Source: Pseudomonas oryzae
GTDB lineage: Bacteria; Pseudomonadota; Gammaproteobacteria; Pseudomonadales; Pseudomonadaceae
NCBI RefSeq assembly: GCF_900104805.1
Contig: NZ_LT629751.1
Span: 3,928,501-3,992,500 of the forward strand
Direction of reading: 5' to 3'
DNA length: 64,000 nucleotides
The notes beneath the pieces were generated by a model. The model had not been told where the DNA came from. It did no database searches and saw only the letters and a list, made by a program, of their open reading frames with translations. This document shows positions 54,447 through 63,730 of the stretch, in pieces. Position 1 is the first letter of the stretch. Each line of letters opens with the position of its first letter. The position numbers and the translations under genes were made by a program.

Positions 54447-55217
54447 TCAGTCGGGCAGGGCCAGCAGCAGGGCGGCGCTGTGCAGGTCGGGCTGGCCGTC
54501 GTGCAGTTCGGGGCGGTACTTCATCTGGAAGGCGGCCAGCACGTTGCGGGTCGCCTCGTCCAGCTTGCCGTGCTGCGGCACCGCGTAGCCGACTCGTTCG
54601 AGCTGGTGCTGGAACCAGGCGACGTCGGGGACGCGGCCGTCGAGCTGGCGCAGCTTGTCCTGCACCGTGGCGGCCTGGGGCCAGGGGATCAGGCCGGCGG
54701 CGGCCAGCTGGCGCCAGGGGAACAGCGGCCCCGGGTCGACCTTGCGCTGCGGGGCGATGTCGCTGTGGCCGACGATGTTGACCGGCGCCACGCCGTGACG
54801 GGCCTTGAGGTCCTCGAGCAGGGCGATCAGCGTGTCGATCTGCGCCTGCGGGTAGGGATACCAGCGGCGGCCGTCCGGGGTGTCCTCGTAGCCGGGGTTG
54901 ACGATCTCGATGCCGATCGAGCTGGCGTTCAGCCAGGTGCGCCCGCGCCACTGGCTGTCGCCGGCGTGCCAGGCACGGCGCTCGTCGTCGACCAGGCGGT
55001 AGATCTTGCGGCCGTCGGCCGGCAGCAGGTAGTGGGCGCTGACCCCGCCATGGGTCAGGGTGGCGAGCGAGGCGCCCAGGTCGCTGGAGGTGTAGTGGAT
55101 GACGATCTGCTCGACGCGGCTGCTCTGGTCGCGGGAGCGCAGGCTGTCGTCGATGCGCAGGCCGCCGGTGCAGCCGGCAAGCAGCAGGGCGAGGGCCAGG
55201 AGGGAGAGGGTCTTCAT
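54447..55217 (-). CDS. ampDh2: N-acetylmuramyl-L-alanine amidase, lipoprotein, AmpDh2-like
   Basis: 256 residues with a lipobox LLLAGC (Cys16), so it is membrane-anchored, probably at the outer membrane. Amidase_2 zinc ligands: VIHYTSSD (about residue 40), GHSDIAPQRKVDPGPLF (His and Asp near residue 152), plus IGIEIVNPG. A C-terminal peptidoglycan-binding domain (LERVGYAVPQHGKLDEATRN) follows. It cleaves the amide between muramic acid and the peptide. In P. aeruginosa the homologue lies in the same neighbourhood near dsbA and cytochrome c4. Confidence 0.87.
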   Translation of the reverse strand: MKTLSLLALALLLAGCTGGLRIDDSLRSRDQSSRVEQIVIHYTSSDLGASLATLTHGGVSAHYLLPADGRKIYRLVDDERRAWHAGDSQWRGRTWLNASSIGIEIVNPGYEDTPDGRRWYPYPQAQIDTLIALLEDLKARHGVAPVNIVGHSDIAPQRKVDPGPLFPWRQLAAAGLIPWPQAATVQDKLRQLDGRVPDVAWFQHQLERVGYAVPQHGKLDEATRNVLAAFQMKYRPELHDGQPDLHSAALLLALPD

Positions 55218-55231
55218 GGCAGGCAGCGGTT

Positions 55232-56089
55232 TCAGGCCGGCTGGCGGCGCTCCGGCAGGCGCTGGGTATGCAGGCCGGCCGGCAGGCGGATGTCCACCGC
55301 CACCGGCAGGTGGTCGGAAATGGGCGCATCGAGCACCTGCATGCGCTCGAGGGTCAGTTGCGGGCTGAGCAGGATGTGGTCGATGCAGCGTTGCGGTTGC
55401 CAGCTGGGATAGGTGGCGCGGGTCTGTGGCGCGATCAGGGCGAGGTCGCGCAGCGGCGAGTTGACCAGCAGCTCCTCGGCGTGGGTGTTCATGTCGCCCA
55501 TCAGCACCACATGGCGGTAGTCGCGGATCAGCTCGCGGATGTAGGCCAGCTGGCGGGTGCGGACCCTGGCGCCGAGGGCCAGGTGCATGACCACCACCGC
55601 CAGCGCCTCGCTGCCCTCGCCGAAGCGCAGCAGGATGGCGCCGCGCCCGCGCGGGCCGGGCAGCGGGTGGTCTTCCAGACTGCTCGGGCGTAGGCGGCTG
55701 AGCACGCCGTTGCTGTGCTGGGCCAGCGGACCGAGGTCGCGGTTGAGCTGCTGGTACCACCAGGGGAAGTCGCCGAGCTGGGCGAGGTGCTCGACCTGGT
55801 TGACGTAGTCGGAGCGCAGGCTGCCGCCATCCACCTCCTGCAGGGCGACCAGGTCGAAGTCGCCGAGCAGACGGCCGATCTGCTGCAGGTTGACCGCCCG
55901 CTCGCGGTGCGGCAGCAGGTGCTGCCAGCTGCGGGTCAGGTAGTGGTGATAGCGGCGGGTGCTGATGCCGACCTGGATGTTGAAGCTGAGCAGGCGCAGG
56001 CATTCGCCCACGCCACCGCCGGCGGCGTGCGGGTTGCGTTGCGCGGCCCGGATGCCGGGCGCGCGCGGGGTGAGCCAGCGGCGCAGCAT
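55232..56089 (-). CDS. Endonuclease/exonuclease/phosphatase family protein
   Basis: 285 residues. EEP fold: LLSFNIQVGISTR (about residue 33, Asn), DLVALQEVDGGSLRSD (about residue 78, Glu), VVLMGDMNTHAEE (about residue 194) and the final ISDHLPVAVDI (Asp-His). All catalytic residues seem present. No signal peptide is clear. Its stop lies 14 bases before the amidase start, and it is nine bases after dsbA, so dsbA, this gene and the amidase may form one transcript. Confidence 0.87.
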   Translation of the reverse strand: MLRRWLTPRAPGIRAAQRNPHAAGGGVGECLRLLSFNIQVGISTRRYHHYLTRSWQHLLPHRERAVNLQQIGRLLGDFDLVALQEVDGGSLRSDYVNQVEHLAQLGDFPWWYQQLNRDLGPLAQHSNGVLSRLRPSSLEDHPLPGPRGRGAILLRFGEGSEALAVVVMHLALGARVRTRQLAYIRELIRDYRHVVLMGDMNTHAEELLVNSPLRDLALIAPQTRATYPSWQPQRCIDHILLSPQLTLERMQVLDAPISDHLPVAVDIRLPAGLHTQRLPERRQPA

Positions 56090-56098
56090 GGCGGCCGC

Positions 56099-56734
56099 TT
56101 ACTTGGCGGCACGCTCCTTGGCGATCAGGTGCTCGGCGACCTTGATCGCGCCGCCGGGACCGCCGGCGCTGCCGAGGTCGAAGCGGTACTTGCCGTTGAC
56201 CACCAGCACCGGCACGCCGGTGATCTGATAGGCCATGGCCAGCTTCTTGGCCTTCTCCATCTGGCCCTTGATGGCGAAGGAGTTGAAGGTGCTCAGGTAG
56301 CTGTCCTTGTCGACGCCCTGGCTGGCGAGGAACTCGGCCTGCTCCTCGGCGGAGGCGAGCTTCTTGCCTTCGCGGTGGATGGCGGCGAACACGGCGTCAT
56401 GCACCTTGCCTTCCACGCCCATCGCCTCGAGGGTCAGGAACATCTGGCCGTGGATGTTCCACAGGCCGCCGAACATGGCCGGGATGCGCACGAAGTTGAC
56501 GTCTTCCGGCAGCTGCTTGGACCACGGCTGGATGGTCGGCTCGAGCTGGTAGCAATGCGGGCAGCCGTACCAGAACAGTTCGACCACCTCGATCTTGCCG
56601 GGCTTGGCGACGGGGACCGGGCTGGTCAGCTCGGTGTACTGCTTGCCGGCCTGGATGTCCTCGGCGTGGACGCCGGCGGTGGCTCCGAACAGGCTGACGC
56701 CGGCCAGCACGGCCGAGAGAATCAGGTTACGCAT
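56099..56734 (-). CDS. dsbA: Thiol:disulfide interchange protein DsbA
   Basis: 211 residues with a signal peptide (to GVHA-E, about residue 24). The active site is C58-P-H-C61 in FWYGCPHCYQLEP, with the cis-Pro loop as QITGVPVLVVNGK. It inserts disulfides into exported proteins in the periplasm. AGGAG precedes the ATG at 56734. A terminator separates it from cytochrome c4 upstream, so it has its own promoter. Confidence 0.94.
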   Translation of the reverse strand: MRNLILSAVLAGVSLFGATAGVHAEDIQAGKQYTELTSPVPVAKPGKIEVVELFWYGCPHCYQLEPTIQPWSKQLPEDVNFVRIPAMFGGLWNIHGQMFLTLEAMGVEGKVHDAVFAAIHREGKKLASAEEQAEFLASQGVDKDSYLSTFNSFAIKGQMEKAKKLAMAYQITGVPVLVVNGKYRFDLGSAGGPGGAIKVAEHLIAKERAAK

Positions 56735-56822
56735 GCTTGACTCCTGAACAGGATGTAAAGAGGGCTGGATGGCAGTTTGACGTCGGCAGGGCCGACCTGT
56801 TCCGGGGATTGTAGGCGAGACG

Positions 56823-56856
56823 GGCAAAAAAAAGGGCGGCCGTGGCCACCCTTTTG
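56823..56856 (-). terminator. Terminator after cytochrome c4
   Basis: On the minus strand GGGTGGCC-AC-GGCCGCCC forms an 8-bp stem with one G-U pair, followed by eight T. It lies in the 146-base gap between cytochrome c4 and dsbA. Confidence 0.85.
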
Positions 56857-56880
56857 TGTTGCGGGCTACTGCAGGTCTGC

Positions 56881-57486
56881 TCAGTGCAGGCCCTGGATGT
56901 AGCTGGATACCGCTTCGATATCCTTGTTGCTCAGCTTGGCGGCGATGGAGCGCATGATCATGGCGTCGCCGTCGTTGGTGCGGTTGCCTTCGCGGAAGTC
57001 GGTCAGCTGCTTGGCCACGTACTGGGCATGCTGGCCGCCCAGTTGCGGGAAGCCGGCCAGGTCGTTGCCGCGGCCGTCCGGAGCGTGGCAGCCGGTGCAG
57101 GCCGGCATGCCCAGTTCCAGGTTGCCGCCGCGGAACAGTGCCTCACCGCGCTCGACCAGCTTGGGATCGGCGGCGCCGACGCTGCCCTTCTGGCTGGCGA
57201 AGTAGGCGGCGATGTCGGCCAGGTCCTGATCGCTCAGGTTGTTCAGCAGGCCGGTCATCTCGATCACGGTACGCTTACCACCCTTGATGTCCTGCATCTG
57301 CTTGAGCAGATAGCGCTCGCCCTGGCCAGCCAGTTTCGGGAAATTGGGCGCTGCGCTGTTGCCGTCCGGGCCGTGGCAGGCGCCGCAGACGGCCGCCTTG
57401 GTTTGTCCAGCGGTGGCGTCGCCGGCGGCATGGGCCACACCGGTCACGCCCAGGGTCAACAGCAGACTCACGAGTAGTTTGTTCAT
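56881..57486 (-). CDS. cc4: Cytochrome c4, diheme
   Basis: 201 residues, signal peptide to AHA-A (about residue 20). Two heme sites: C34-G-A-C37-H38 and C130-T-G-C133-H134, in two related domains as in c4. It is a membrane-associated periplasmic electron carrier to terminal oxidases. It follows the cytochrome c5 gene by 35 bases; in pseudomonads these two are paired upstream of dsbA. Confidence 0.94.
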   Translation of the reverse strand: MNKLLVSLLLTLGVTGVAHAAGDATAGQTKAAVCGACHGPDGNSAAPNFPKLAGQGERYLLKQMQDIKGGKRTVIEMTGLLNNLSDQDLADIAAYFASQKGSVGAADPKLVERGEALFRGGNLELGMPACTGCHAPDGRGNDLAGFPQLGGQHAQYVAKQLTDFREGNRTNDGDAMIMRSIAAKLSNKDIEAVSSYIQGLH

Positions 57487-57521
57487 CAGCTAATCCAACT
57501 ACGGCTAAGTGGGGAAAGGGA

Positions 57522-57812
57522 TTACTTGCTCATCCATTCGATGGTGGCTTTGTAGTCTTCGGCGGTGCAGTCGGTGCACATGCCACCAGGCGGCATGGCA
57601 TTGAAGCCTTCGGTAACGTGCTTCACCAGGGTGTCCATGCCCTGGGCCAGGCGCGGTTGCCAGGCAGCGGCATCACCCTTCTTCGGTGCCATCGGCAGCT
57701 GGCCGTTGTGGCAGACGCCACAGGCCTTGTTGAAGACCGCTTCCGGATCCTGGGCAGCCTGGGCGGAGGCGGCGACAGCGACGAGCGACACAGCAAGCAG
57801 GAATTTCTTCAT
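57522..57812 (-). CDS. Cytochrome c5-like monoheme cytochrome
   Basis: 96 residues with signal peptide (to SAQA-A, about residue 19). Heme motif C31-G-V-C34-H35; the second cysteine pair in PPGGMCTDCTAEDY is the c5 hallmark that forms a disulfide. It probably carries electrons in the periplasm with cytochrome c4. The ATG at 57812 is set by the signal peptide start. Confidence 0.9.
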   Translation of the reverse strand: MKKFLLAVSLVAVAASAQAAQDPEAVFNKACGVCHNGQLPMAPKKGDAAAWQPRLAQGMDTLVKHVTEGFNAMPPGGMCTDCTAEDYKATIEWMSK

Positions 57813-58031
57813 GGTCGACCTCATTTCATCAGGGGAATACGGCCCGGCATTCGGCTGGCAGGGTCCGTCCATATGGACACCAACTGGTAATGCAAAGCGC
57901 ACACAAAAACCGTGGCATTATATACAGGCGACGTAAAAACGGAAACGGAACCGCCGCGCGCGACATTCGGTCGCAGCCCTCTCAGTCCCAGCCTGCCAGC
58001 CATCTTGGCCGGCGCAGAACAGGCCCACGCC

Positions 58032-58685
58032 ATGTCCGTCAAGAATCCCATCCTCGGCCTTTGCCAGCAGGCCGCCTTCATCAAGAGCGCCGCCAAGGTC
58101 GACCAGTGTCCGCCGGACGAAGGCTACGAAGTGGCCTTCGCCGGGCGCTCCAACGCCGGCAAGTCCAGCGCGATGAACACCCTGACCCACGCTCGTCTGG
58201 CGCGCACCTCGAAGACCCCGGGGCGCACCCAGCTGATCAACTTCTTCCGCCTCGACGACGAGCGCCGACTGGTCGACCTGCCCGGCTACGGCTACGCGAA
58301 GGTGCCGATTCCGCTCAAGCAGCACTGGCAGCGCCATCTGGAGGCCTACCTGGGCAGCCGTCAGTCGCTGGTCGGCGTGGTCCTGTTGATGGACATCCGC
58401 CACCCGCTCACCGAGTTCGACCTGCTGATGCTCGACTGGGCCAAGGCCAGCTGCCTGCCCATGCACATCCTGCTGACCAAAGCCGACAAGCTGACCTTCG
58501 GCGCGGCGAAGAACACCCTGCTCAAGGTGCAGAAGGAGATCCGCCAGGGCTGGGGCGAGGTGGCCAGCGTGCAGCTGTTCTCCGCACCCAAGCGCCAGGG
58601 CATCGAGGAGGCGCAGGCGGTGCTGGCCGGCTGGATGGGGCTGCTCGAGGAGGGCGAGGCCGCGACCGCCGAGCAGCCGGCCTGA
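58032..58685 (+). CDS. engB: Ribosome biogenesis GTPase EngB (YsxC/YihA)
   Basis: 217 residues. GTPase motifs: G1 [12 protein letters not shown] (about residue 35), G3 DLPGYGYAK (about residue 82), G4 LTKADKL and G5 FSAPK. It helps large-subunit ribosome assembly. The start at 58032 is where similarity begins; an in-frame ATG 40 codons upstream is outside the family. It is divergent from the cytochromes and converges with polA. Essential in many bacteria. Confidence 0.94.
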   Translation: MSVKNPILGLCQQAAFIKSAAKVDQCPPDEGYEVAFAGRSNAGKSSAMNTLTHARLARTSKTPGRTQLINFFRLDDERRLVDLPGYGYAKVPIPLKQHWQRHLEAYLGSRQSLVGVVLLMDIRHPLTEFDLLMLDWAKASCLPMHILLTKADKLTFGAAKNTLLKVQKEIRQGWGEVASVQLFSAPKRQGIEEAQAVLAGWMGLLEEGEAATAEQPA

Positions 58686-58697
58686 GTCTGACGCGGG

Positions 58698-58739
58698 CAA
58701 AAAAAACCGACCTTTCCGGGGGGGGATGAAAGGTCGGTT
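58698..58739 (-). terminator. Terminator between engB and polA
   Basis: An 11-bp perfect stem (AACCGACCTTT, 58705-58715, with AAAGGTCGGTT, 58729-58739) ends on the minus strand with TTTTTTTT-GCC, so it mainly serves polA, 138 bases past its stop. Confidence 0.85.
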
Positions 58740-58877
58740 CATGGCGCCGGACGCCAGGGCGGGGCGAGCCGGCATACTGCCGCACAGGATCTTGCAGACA
58801 TGATCCCATCGAGGGTCTGCCAACCACTCACCTGAGTTGACCCCGCCCCTGGCGCAAAGTTCGACCGTTGGTCGGGT

Positions 58878-61676
58878 TCAGTGCGCCTCGTCCCAGTTGC
58901 GGCCCACTCCGGCCTCGACCAGCAGCGGCACGTCCAGCGCGGCGGCGCCGCTCATGCGTGGCAGCAGGCCGGCCTTGAGCGCCTCGACCTGATCCTCGCG
59001 CACTTCCAGCACCAGTTCGTCGTGCACCTGCAGGATCATCCGCGCGTCCAGCGCGGATTCCTGCAGCCAGGCATCCACCGCGACCATGGCGCGCTTGATG
59101 ATGTCGGCGGCGGTACCCTGCATCGGCGCGTTGATCGCCGTGCGTTCGGCGGCCTTGCGCATCGCACCGTTCCTCGAATGGATCTCCGGCAGGTACAGGC
59201 GGCGGCCGAACAAGGTCTCCACAAAGCCCTGCTCGGCGGCCTGGGCGCGGGTGCGCTCCATGTAGGCGAGCACGCCGGGGTAGCGGGCGAAATAGCGGTC
59301 GATGTACTCCTGCGCCTGCTTGCGCTCGACGCCGATCTGCTTGGCCAGGCCGAAGGCGCTCATGCCGTAGATCAGACCGAAATTGATCGCCTTGGCGCTG
59401 CGCCGCTGCTCGGCGCTGACCTGCTCCAGCTCGACGCCGAACACCTCGGCGGCGGTGGCGCGGTGCACGTCGCGGTCGTGGCGGAAGGCGTCCAGCAGGC
59501 CCGCGTCCTGCGCCAGGTGGGCCATGATGCGCAGCTCGATCTGCGAATAGTCGGCGGCCAGCAGGCGGTAGCCCTCGGCGGCGACGAAGGCCTGGCGGAT
59601 GCGCCGCCCCTCGGCGGTACGGATCGGGATGTTCTGCAGGTTCGGATCCGAGGAGGACAGCCGGCCGGTGGCGGTCACCGCCTGGTGGTAGCTGGTGTGG
59701 ATGCGTCCGGTACGCGGGTTGATCTGCTCGGGCAGCTTGTCGGTGTAGGTGCTCTTCAGCTTGCTGACGCTGCGGTAGTCGATCAGCACCTGCGGCAGCG
59801 CGTAGCCCTGCTCGGCCAGCTCGGCGAGCACGCCTTCGGCGGTGGAGGCCTGGCCCTTGGCGGTCTTCGACAGGATCGGCAGGCCGAGCTTGTCGTAGAG
59901 GATGGCGCCGAGCTGCTTGGGCGAGGCGAGGTTGAACTCCTCGCCGGCCAGCTCGAAGGCCTGGCGCTCGAGCTGCTGCATCTTCTCGCCCAGCTCGACG
60001 CTCTGCTGGCCGAGCAGCCGGGCGTCGACCAGCGCGCCGTGGCGCTCGATGCGCGCCAGCACCGGCACCAGCGGCATCTCGATGTCGGTGAGCACCCGGG
60101 CCAGCGACGGGATGGCCTCCAGCCTGGCCCACAGGGTCTGGTGCAGGCGCAGGGTGACGTCGGCGTCCTCGGCGGCGTAGGGGCCGGCCTGTTCGAGGGC
60201 GATCTGGTCGAAGGTCAGCTGCTTGGCACCCTTGCCGGCGATGTCCTCGAAGTGGATGGTCGAGTGGCCGAGGTATTTCAGCGCCAGGCTGTCCATGTCG
60301 TGGCGGGTGGCGGTGGAGTCCAGCACGTAGGATTCCAGCATGGTATCGAAGGCCAGGCCGCGCACTTGGATGCCGTAGCGGGCGAGGATGTTCATGTCGT
60401 ACTTGGCGTGCTGGCCGACCTTGGCCTTGGCCGGATCCTCCAGCAGCGGCTTGAGCGCGGCGAGCACCGCGTCGCGGTCGAGCTGCGCGGGCACGCCCAT
60501 GTAGCTGTGCGCCAGCGGCACGTAGGCGGCCTCGAGCGGGCTGACCGCGAAGGACAGGCCGACCAGTTCGGCCTGCTGGGCGTCGAGACCGGTGGTCTCG
60601 GTGTCGAAGGCGAACAGTTCGGCGGCCTCGAGTTTGGCCAGCCAGGCGTCGAACTGCGCCTGCTCGAGCACCGTCTCGTAGCGGGTTGCCGGTGCGACGG
60701 CGGTTTCTGCGGCGGGAGCCTCGCCGTCGGCGGCAGGTGTGGCCGCTGTCGCTTCGCCGGCCACCGGAATGCCGGCCACCGGAGCGCCGGCCGCCTTGGC
60801 CTCGCGCAGCAGGTCGTCCAGCCAGCTCTTGAATTCCAGCTCGCGGTACAGCGGGATCAGTGCCTCGCGGTCCGCCGGCGCCGGGTGCAGCTCGTCGATG
60901 GCGACGTCCAGCGCCACGTCGGTCTTGATGGTCGCCAGCTGGTACGAGAGGTAGGCCATTTCACGGTGTTCCTCGAGCTTGGCCGGCAGGCTCTTGGCGC
61001 CGCGGATCGGCAGCGCCGGCACCTGGTCGAGGTTGGCGTAGATCACGTCGAGGCCGCCGCCGAGGCCCTGCAGCAGGCCCAGCGCGGTCTTCTCGCCGAC
61101 TCCGGGCACGCCGGGGATGTTGTCGACCTTGTCGCCCATCAGCGCCAGGAAGTCGATGATCAGCTCAGGACCGACCCCGAATTTCTCTTTTACGCCATCG
61201 CGGTCCAGCACGCTTCCGGTCATGGTGTTGACCAGCGTAATGTGGCCGTCGACCAATTGCGCCATGTCCTTGTCGCCGGTGGATATCACCACCGGCCGGT
61301 CGGCGGCGGCGCTGGAGCGCGCCAGGGTGCCGATCACGTCGTCGGCCTCCACTCCCTCGATGCACAACAGCGGCAGGCCGAGCGCGCGCACGCAGGCGTG
61401 CAGCGGTTCGATCTGCACGCGCAGGTCGTCCGGCATCGGCGGGCGGTGCGACTTGTAGTGCTCGAATAGTTCGTCGCGGAAGGTCGGGCCCTTGGCGTCG
61501 AACACCACGGCGAACGGACTGTCCGGGTACTGCCGGCGCAGGCTGAGCAACATGTTCAGCACGCCCTTCACCGCACCGGTGGGCAGGCCGGCGGAGGTGT
61601 GCAGCGGCGGCAGCGCGTGGAAGGCACGGTACAGGTAGGAGGAACCGTCCACCAGGACGAGAGGGGCTAGACTCAT
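58878..61676 (-). CDS. polA: DNA polymerase I
   Basis: 932 residues, full length. Domains in order: 5'-3' exonuclease (about 1-290, with [18 protein letters not shown]), an Ala/Pro-rich linker (about 290-340), 3'-5' exonuclease (about 345-530, [20 protein letters not shown]), polymerase (about 540-932). Polymerase motif A is [19 protein letters not shown], motif [21 protein letters not shown], motif [13 protein letters not shown]. It fills gaps in repair and processes Okazaki fragments. The 3'-5' exonuclease DEDD motif is present, so proofreading is likely kept. Divergent from DUF2782. Confidence 0.96.
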   Translation of the reverse strand: MSLAPLVLVDGSSYLYRAFHALPPLHTSAGLPTGAVKGVLNMLLSLRRQYPDSPFAVVFDAKGPTFRDELFEHYKSHRPPMPDDLRVQIEPLHACVRALGLPLLCIEGVEADDVIGTLARSSAAADRPVVISTGDKDMAQLVDGHITLVNTMTGSVLDRDGVKEKFGVGPELIIDFLALMGDKVDNIPGVPGVGEKTALGLLQGLGGGLDVIYANLDQVPALPIRGAKSLPAKLEEHREMAYLSYQLATIKTDVALDVAIDELHPAPADREALIPLYRELEFKSWLDDLLREAKAAGAPVAGIPVAGEATAATPAADGEAPAAETAVAPATRYETVLEQAQFDAWLAKLEAAELFAFDTETTGLDAQQAELVGLSFAVSPLEAAYVPLAHSYMGVPAQLDRDAVLAALKPLLEDPAKAKVGQHAKYDMNILARYGIQVRGLAFDTMLESYVLDSTATRHDMDSLALKYLGHSTIHFEDIAGKGAKQLTFDQIALEQAGPYAAEDADVTLRLHQTLWARLEAIPSLARVLTDIEMPLVPVLARIERHGALVDARLLGQQSVELGEKMQQLERQAFELAGEEFNLASPKQLGAILYDKLGLPILSKTAKGQASTAEGVLAELAEQGYALPQVLIDYRSVSKLKSTYTDKLPEQINPRTGRIHTSYHQAVTATGRLSSSDPNLQNIPIRTAEGRRIRQAFVAAEGYRLLAADYSQIELRIMAHLAQDAGLLDAFRHDRDVHRATAAEVFGVELEQVSAEQRRSAKAINFGLIYGMSAFGLAKQIGVERKQAQEYIDRYFARYPGVLAYMERTRAQAAEQGFVETLFGRRLYLPEIHSRNGAMRKAAERTAINAPMQGTAADIIKRAMVAVDAWLQESALDARMILQVHDELVLEVREDQVEALKAGLLPRMSGAAALDVPLLVEAGVGRNWDEAH

Positions 61677-61753
61677 AGGGAAATCGACTCTTGGGCGATG
61701 CGACCGGAGTAAGATGAGAGGCTCGATAACTGCAAAGGAACAAGGTTACCACC

Positions 61754-62038
61754 ATGCGCGCATTCAACCGCCTGTTGCTCGCCGGCCTGCTGGCCGTTGC
61801 CCCGCTGGCCGCCACTGCCCAGGACGAGACGCCGAGCGGCGAGCCTGACGTGACCATCCGCCAGGACGGCGACAAGACCATCCAGGAATACCGCATCAAC
61901 GGCTTCCTCTACGCCATCAAGGTGACGCCGAAGCTCGGCAAGCCCTACTTCCTGGTGCGCGCCGATGGCGACAGCAACTTCATCCGCTCGGACAACCCGG
62001 ACATGCTGATCCCGCAGTGGGAAATCTTCCGCTGGTAA
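61754..62038 (+). CDS. DUF2782 family exported protein
   Basis: 94 residues with a signal peptide (to LAATAQ, about residue 22). The core reads DVTIRQDGDKTIQEYRINGF then LYAIKVTPKLGKPYFLVRAD and ends PQWEIFRW, the DUF2782 pattern. No function is known. In pseudomonads it lies between polA and thrB as it does here, 28 bases before thrB. Confidence 0.9.
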   Translation: MRAFNRLLLAGLLAVAPLAATAQDETPSGEPDVTIRQDGDKTIQEYRINGFLYAIKVTPKLGKPYFLVRADGDSNFIRSDNPDMLIPQWEIFRW

Positions 62039-62066
62039 GCCGCTAGACCTCGACACAGGAGACCCC

Positions 62067-63017
62067 ATGTCCGTTTTCACCCCCCTGGAACGCCACGAAC
62101 TGGAAGCCTTCCTCGCGCCCTTCGGGCTCGGGCGTCTGCTGGAGTTCCAGGGCATCGCCGCCGGCACGGAGAACAGCAACTTCTTCGTCAGCCTGGAGAA
62201 AGGCGAGTACGTGCTGACCCTGATCGAGCGCGGCCCGCGGGACGACATGGGGTTCTTCATCGCCCTGCTCGACGTGTTGCACGATGCCGGCCTGCCGGTG
62301 CCCTATGCGGTGCGCACCACGGACGGCCGGGCGGTCGGCGAGCTGGCCGGGCTGCCGGCGCTGCTGCAGCCGCGCCTCGCCGGCCACCACGTCAGCCAGC
62401 CCAACCCGCACCAGTGCCAGGCGGTCGGCGAGCTGCTGGCGCGCCTGCACCTGGCCACCCGCGAGCAGATGCTCGAGCGGCCGAGCGACCGCGGCTTCGA
62501 CTGGATGCTCGCCGAGGGGCCGCTGCAGGCCCTGCGCCTGGACGACGCGGCCTGCAGCCTGCTCAAGGCCGCGCTGGCGGAGATCGCCCAGCTGCGCCCG
62601 CGCCTCGACCTGCTGCCGCAGGCCAACCTGCACGGCGACCTGTTCCATGACAACGTGCTGTTCGACGGCAACTACCTCAGCGGCGTGATCGACTTCTACA
62701 ACGCCTGCTCGGGACCGATGCTCTACGACCTGGCGATCGCCGCCAACGACTGGTGCTCGGAGCCGTGCGGCGAGTTCGATGGCCACCGCCTGAACGCCCT
62801 GCTCGCCGGCTACGCGGCGCTGCGTCCGTTCACCGCCGCCGAGGCCGAGCTGTGGCCGGCCATGCTGCGCATCGCCTGCGTGCGCTTCTGGCTGTCGCGG
62901 CTGATCGCCGCCGAGGCCTTCGCCGGCCAGGACGTGCTGATCAAGGATCCGGAGGAGTACCGCCGCCTGCTCGCGGCGCGGGCGGCGGTGAAGGTCGGCT
63001 TGCCGTTCGCCCTGTGA
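62067..63017 (+). CDS. thrB: Homoserine kinase (APH-type, ThrB-like)
   Basis: 316 residues of the aminoglycoside-phosphotransferase fold, the non-GHMP homoserine kinase used by pseudomonads. ATP/catalytic loop: NLHGDLFHDNVLFDGNYLSG (about residue 190), with GVIDFYNACSGPMLYDLAIA after it. N-terminal FLAPFGLGRLLEFQGIAAGT and ENSNFFVSLEKGEYVLTLIE match. It phosphorylates homoserine for threonine synthesis. The ATG at 62067 is 28 bases past DUF2782, so the two are co-transcribed. Confidence 0.92.
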   Translation: MSVFTPLERHELEAFLAPFGLGRLLEFQGIAAGTENSNFFVSLEKGEYVLTLIERGPRDDMGFFIALLDVLHDAGLPVPYAVRTTDGRAVGELAGLPALLQPRLAGHHVSQPNPHQCQAVGELLARLHLATREQMLERPSDRGFDWMLAEGPLQALRLDDAACSLLKAALAEIAQLRPRLDLLPQANLHGDLFHDNVLFDGNYLSGVIDFYNACSGPMLYDLAIAANDWCSEPCGEFDGHRLNALLAGYAALRPFTAAEAELWPAMLRIACVRFWLSRLIAAEAFAGQDVLIKDPEEYRRLLAARAAVKVGLPFAL

Positions 63018-63027
63018 AGCCGCGCGC

Positions 63028-63567
63028 TCAGTCGAGGTAGCGGGATTCGAGCTGATGCAGCAGCGCATGCAGCTGCTCGTGGCGCCCCTGACCGATGACC
63101 TTGTCCTCGTGCTCGGCGAAGGCCCGGGCCAGCGCCTCCATGGCGGGGGCGTCGAGCAGCCGCTCGCTCATGGAGAACAGCGCGGCGTTCTCCTTGTCGA
63201 TGTGCGCGCGCAGGTGCGCGGCATAGGCCGTTGCGGCGCTGGCGAACTCGCTGGCGCGGATCGGCGGTGTGGCGGCCTCGGCCATGCGTCGGACCAGCTC
63301 GCGGCCCTGGACGTGCTCGGCGTGCAGCTCGTCGATGAAGCCGCCGTGCTCGGCGAGTCCGGCCCGGATCAGGGCCGGGAACAGCAGGCCTTCTTCCTTG
63401 CCATGGTGACAGCGGTCGACGAACTCGCGGAGGAAGTCGAGGAAGCCGCTCAGATCCTCGGCGGTGATCGTGCCACGGCCAGCGTGCTCGGCCATGCGCT
63501 CGAGGATCTGCAGGGCGAAGAGGATCGCTTCGTGTTCGTGGCGGAGATCGGCAATGGCCTGGCTCAT
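63028..63567 (-). CDS. Hemerythrin-like domain protein
   Basis: 179 residues of four-helix hemerythrin type. Iron ligands: LRHEHEAILFALQILER (His near residue 10), FVDRCHHGKEEGLLFPALI (His-His-x-x-Glu near residue 51), DELHAEHVQGREL, and AHLRAHIDKENAALFSM (His, Glu near residue 133). Binds a di-iron centre; may sense O2, NO or iron. The ATG at 63567 has AGGAG. It converges with thrB. Confidence 0.88.
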   Translation of the reverse strand: MSQAIADLRHEHEAILFALQILERMAEHAGRGTITAEDLSGFLDFLREFVDRCHHGKEEGLLFPALIRAGLAEHGGFIDELHAEHVQGRELVRRMAEAATPPIRASEFASAATAYAAHLRAHIDKENAALFSMSERLLDAPAMEALARAFAEHEDKVIGQGRHEQLHALLHQLESRYLD

Positions 63568-63730
63568 GGCGCGGCTCCTGCGTGGCAAGGGACTCTACTA
63601 GGCAGTCTAGGGGGCGTCCGGGGCTTGTCCAGCATGCCCCGGCCAGCCGATGACCGGCCAGGCGGCGCCCGGCAGCCCGCCTAGACTTGTCAGCCTCTGC
63701 CGCGGCCCGAGCCGCTTTACGGAGGTTGCC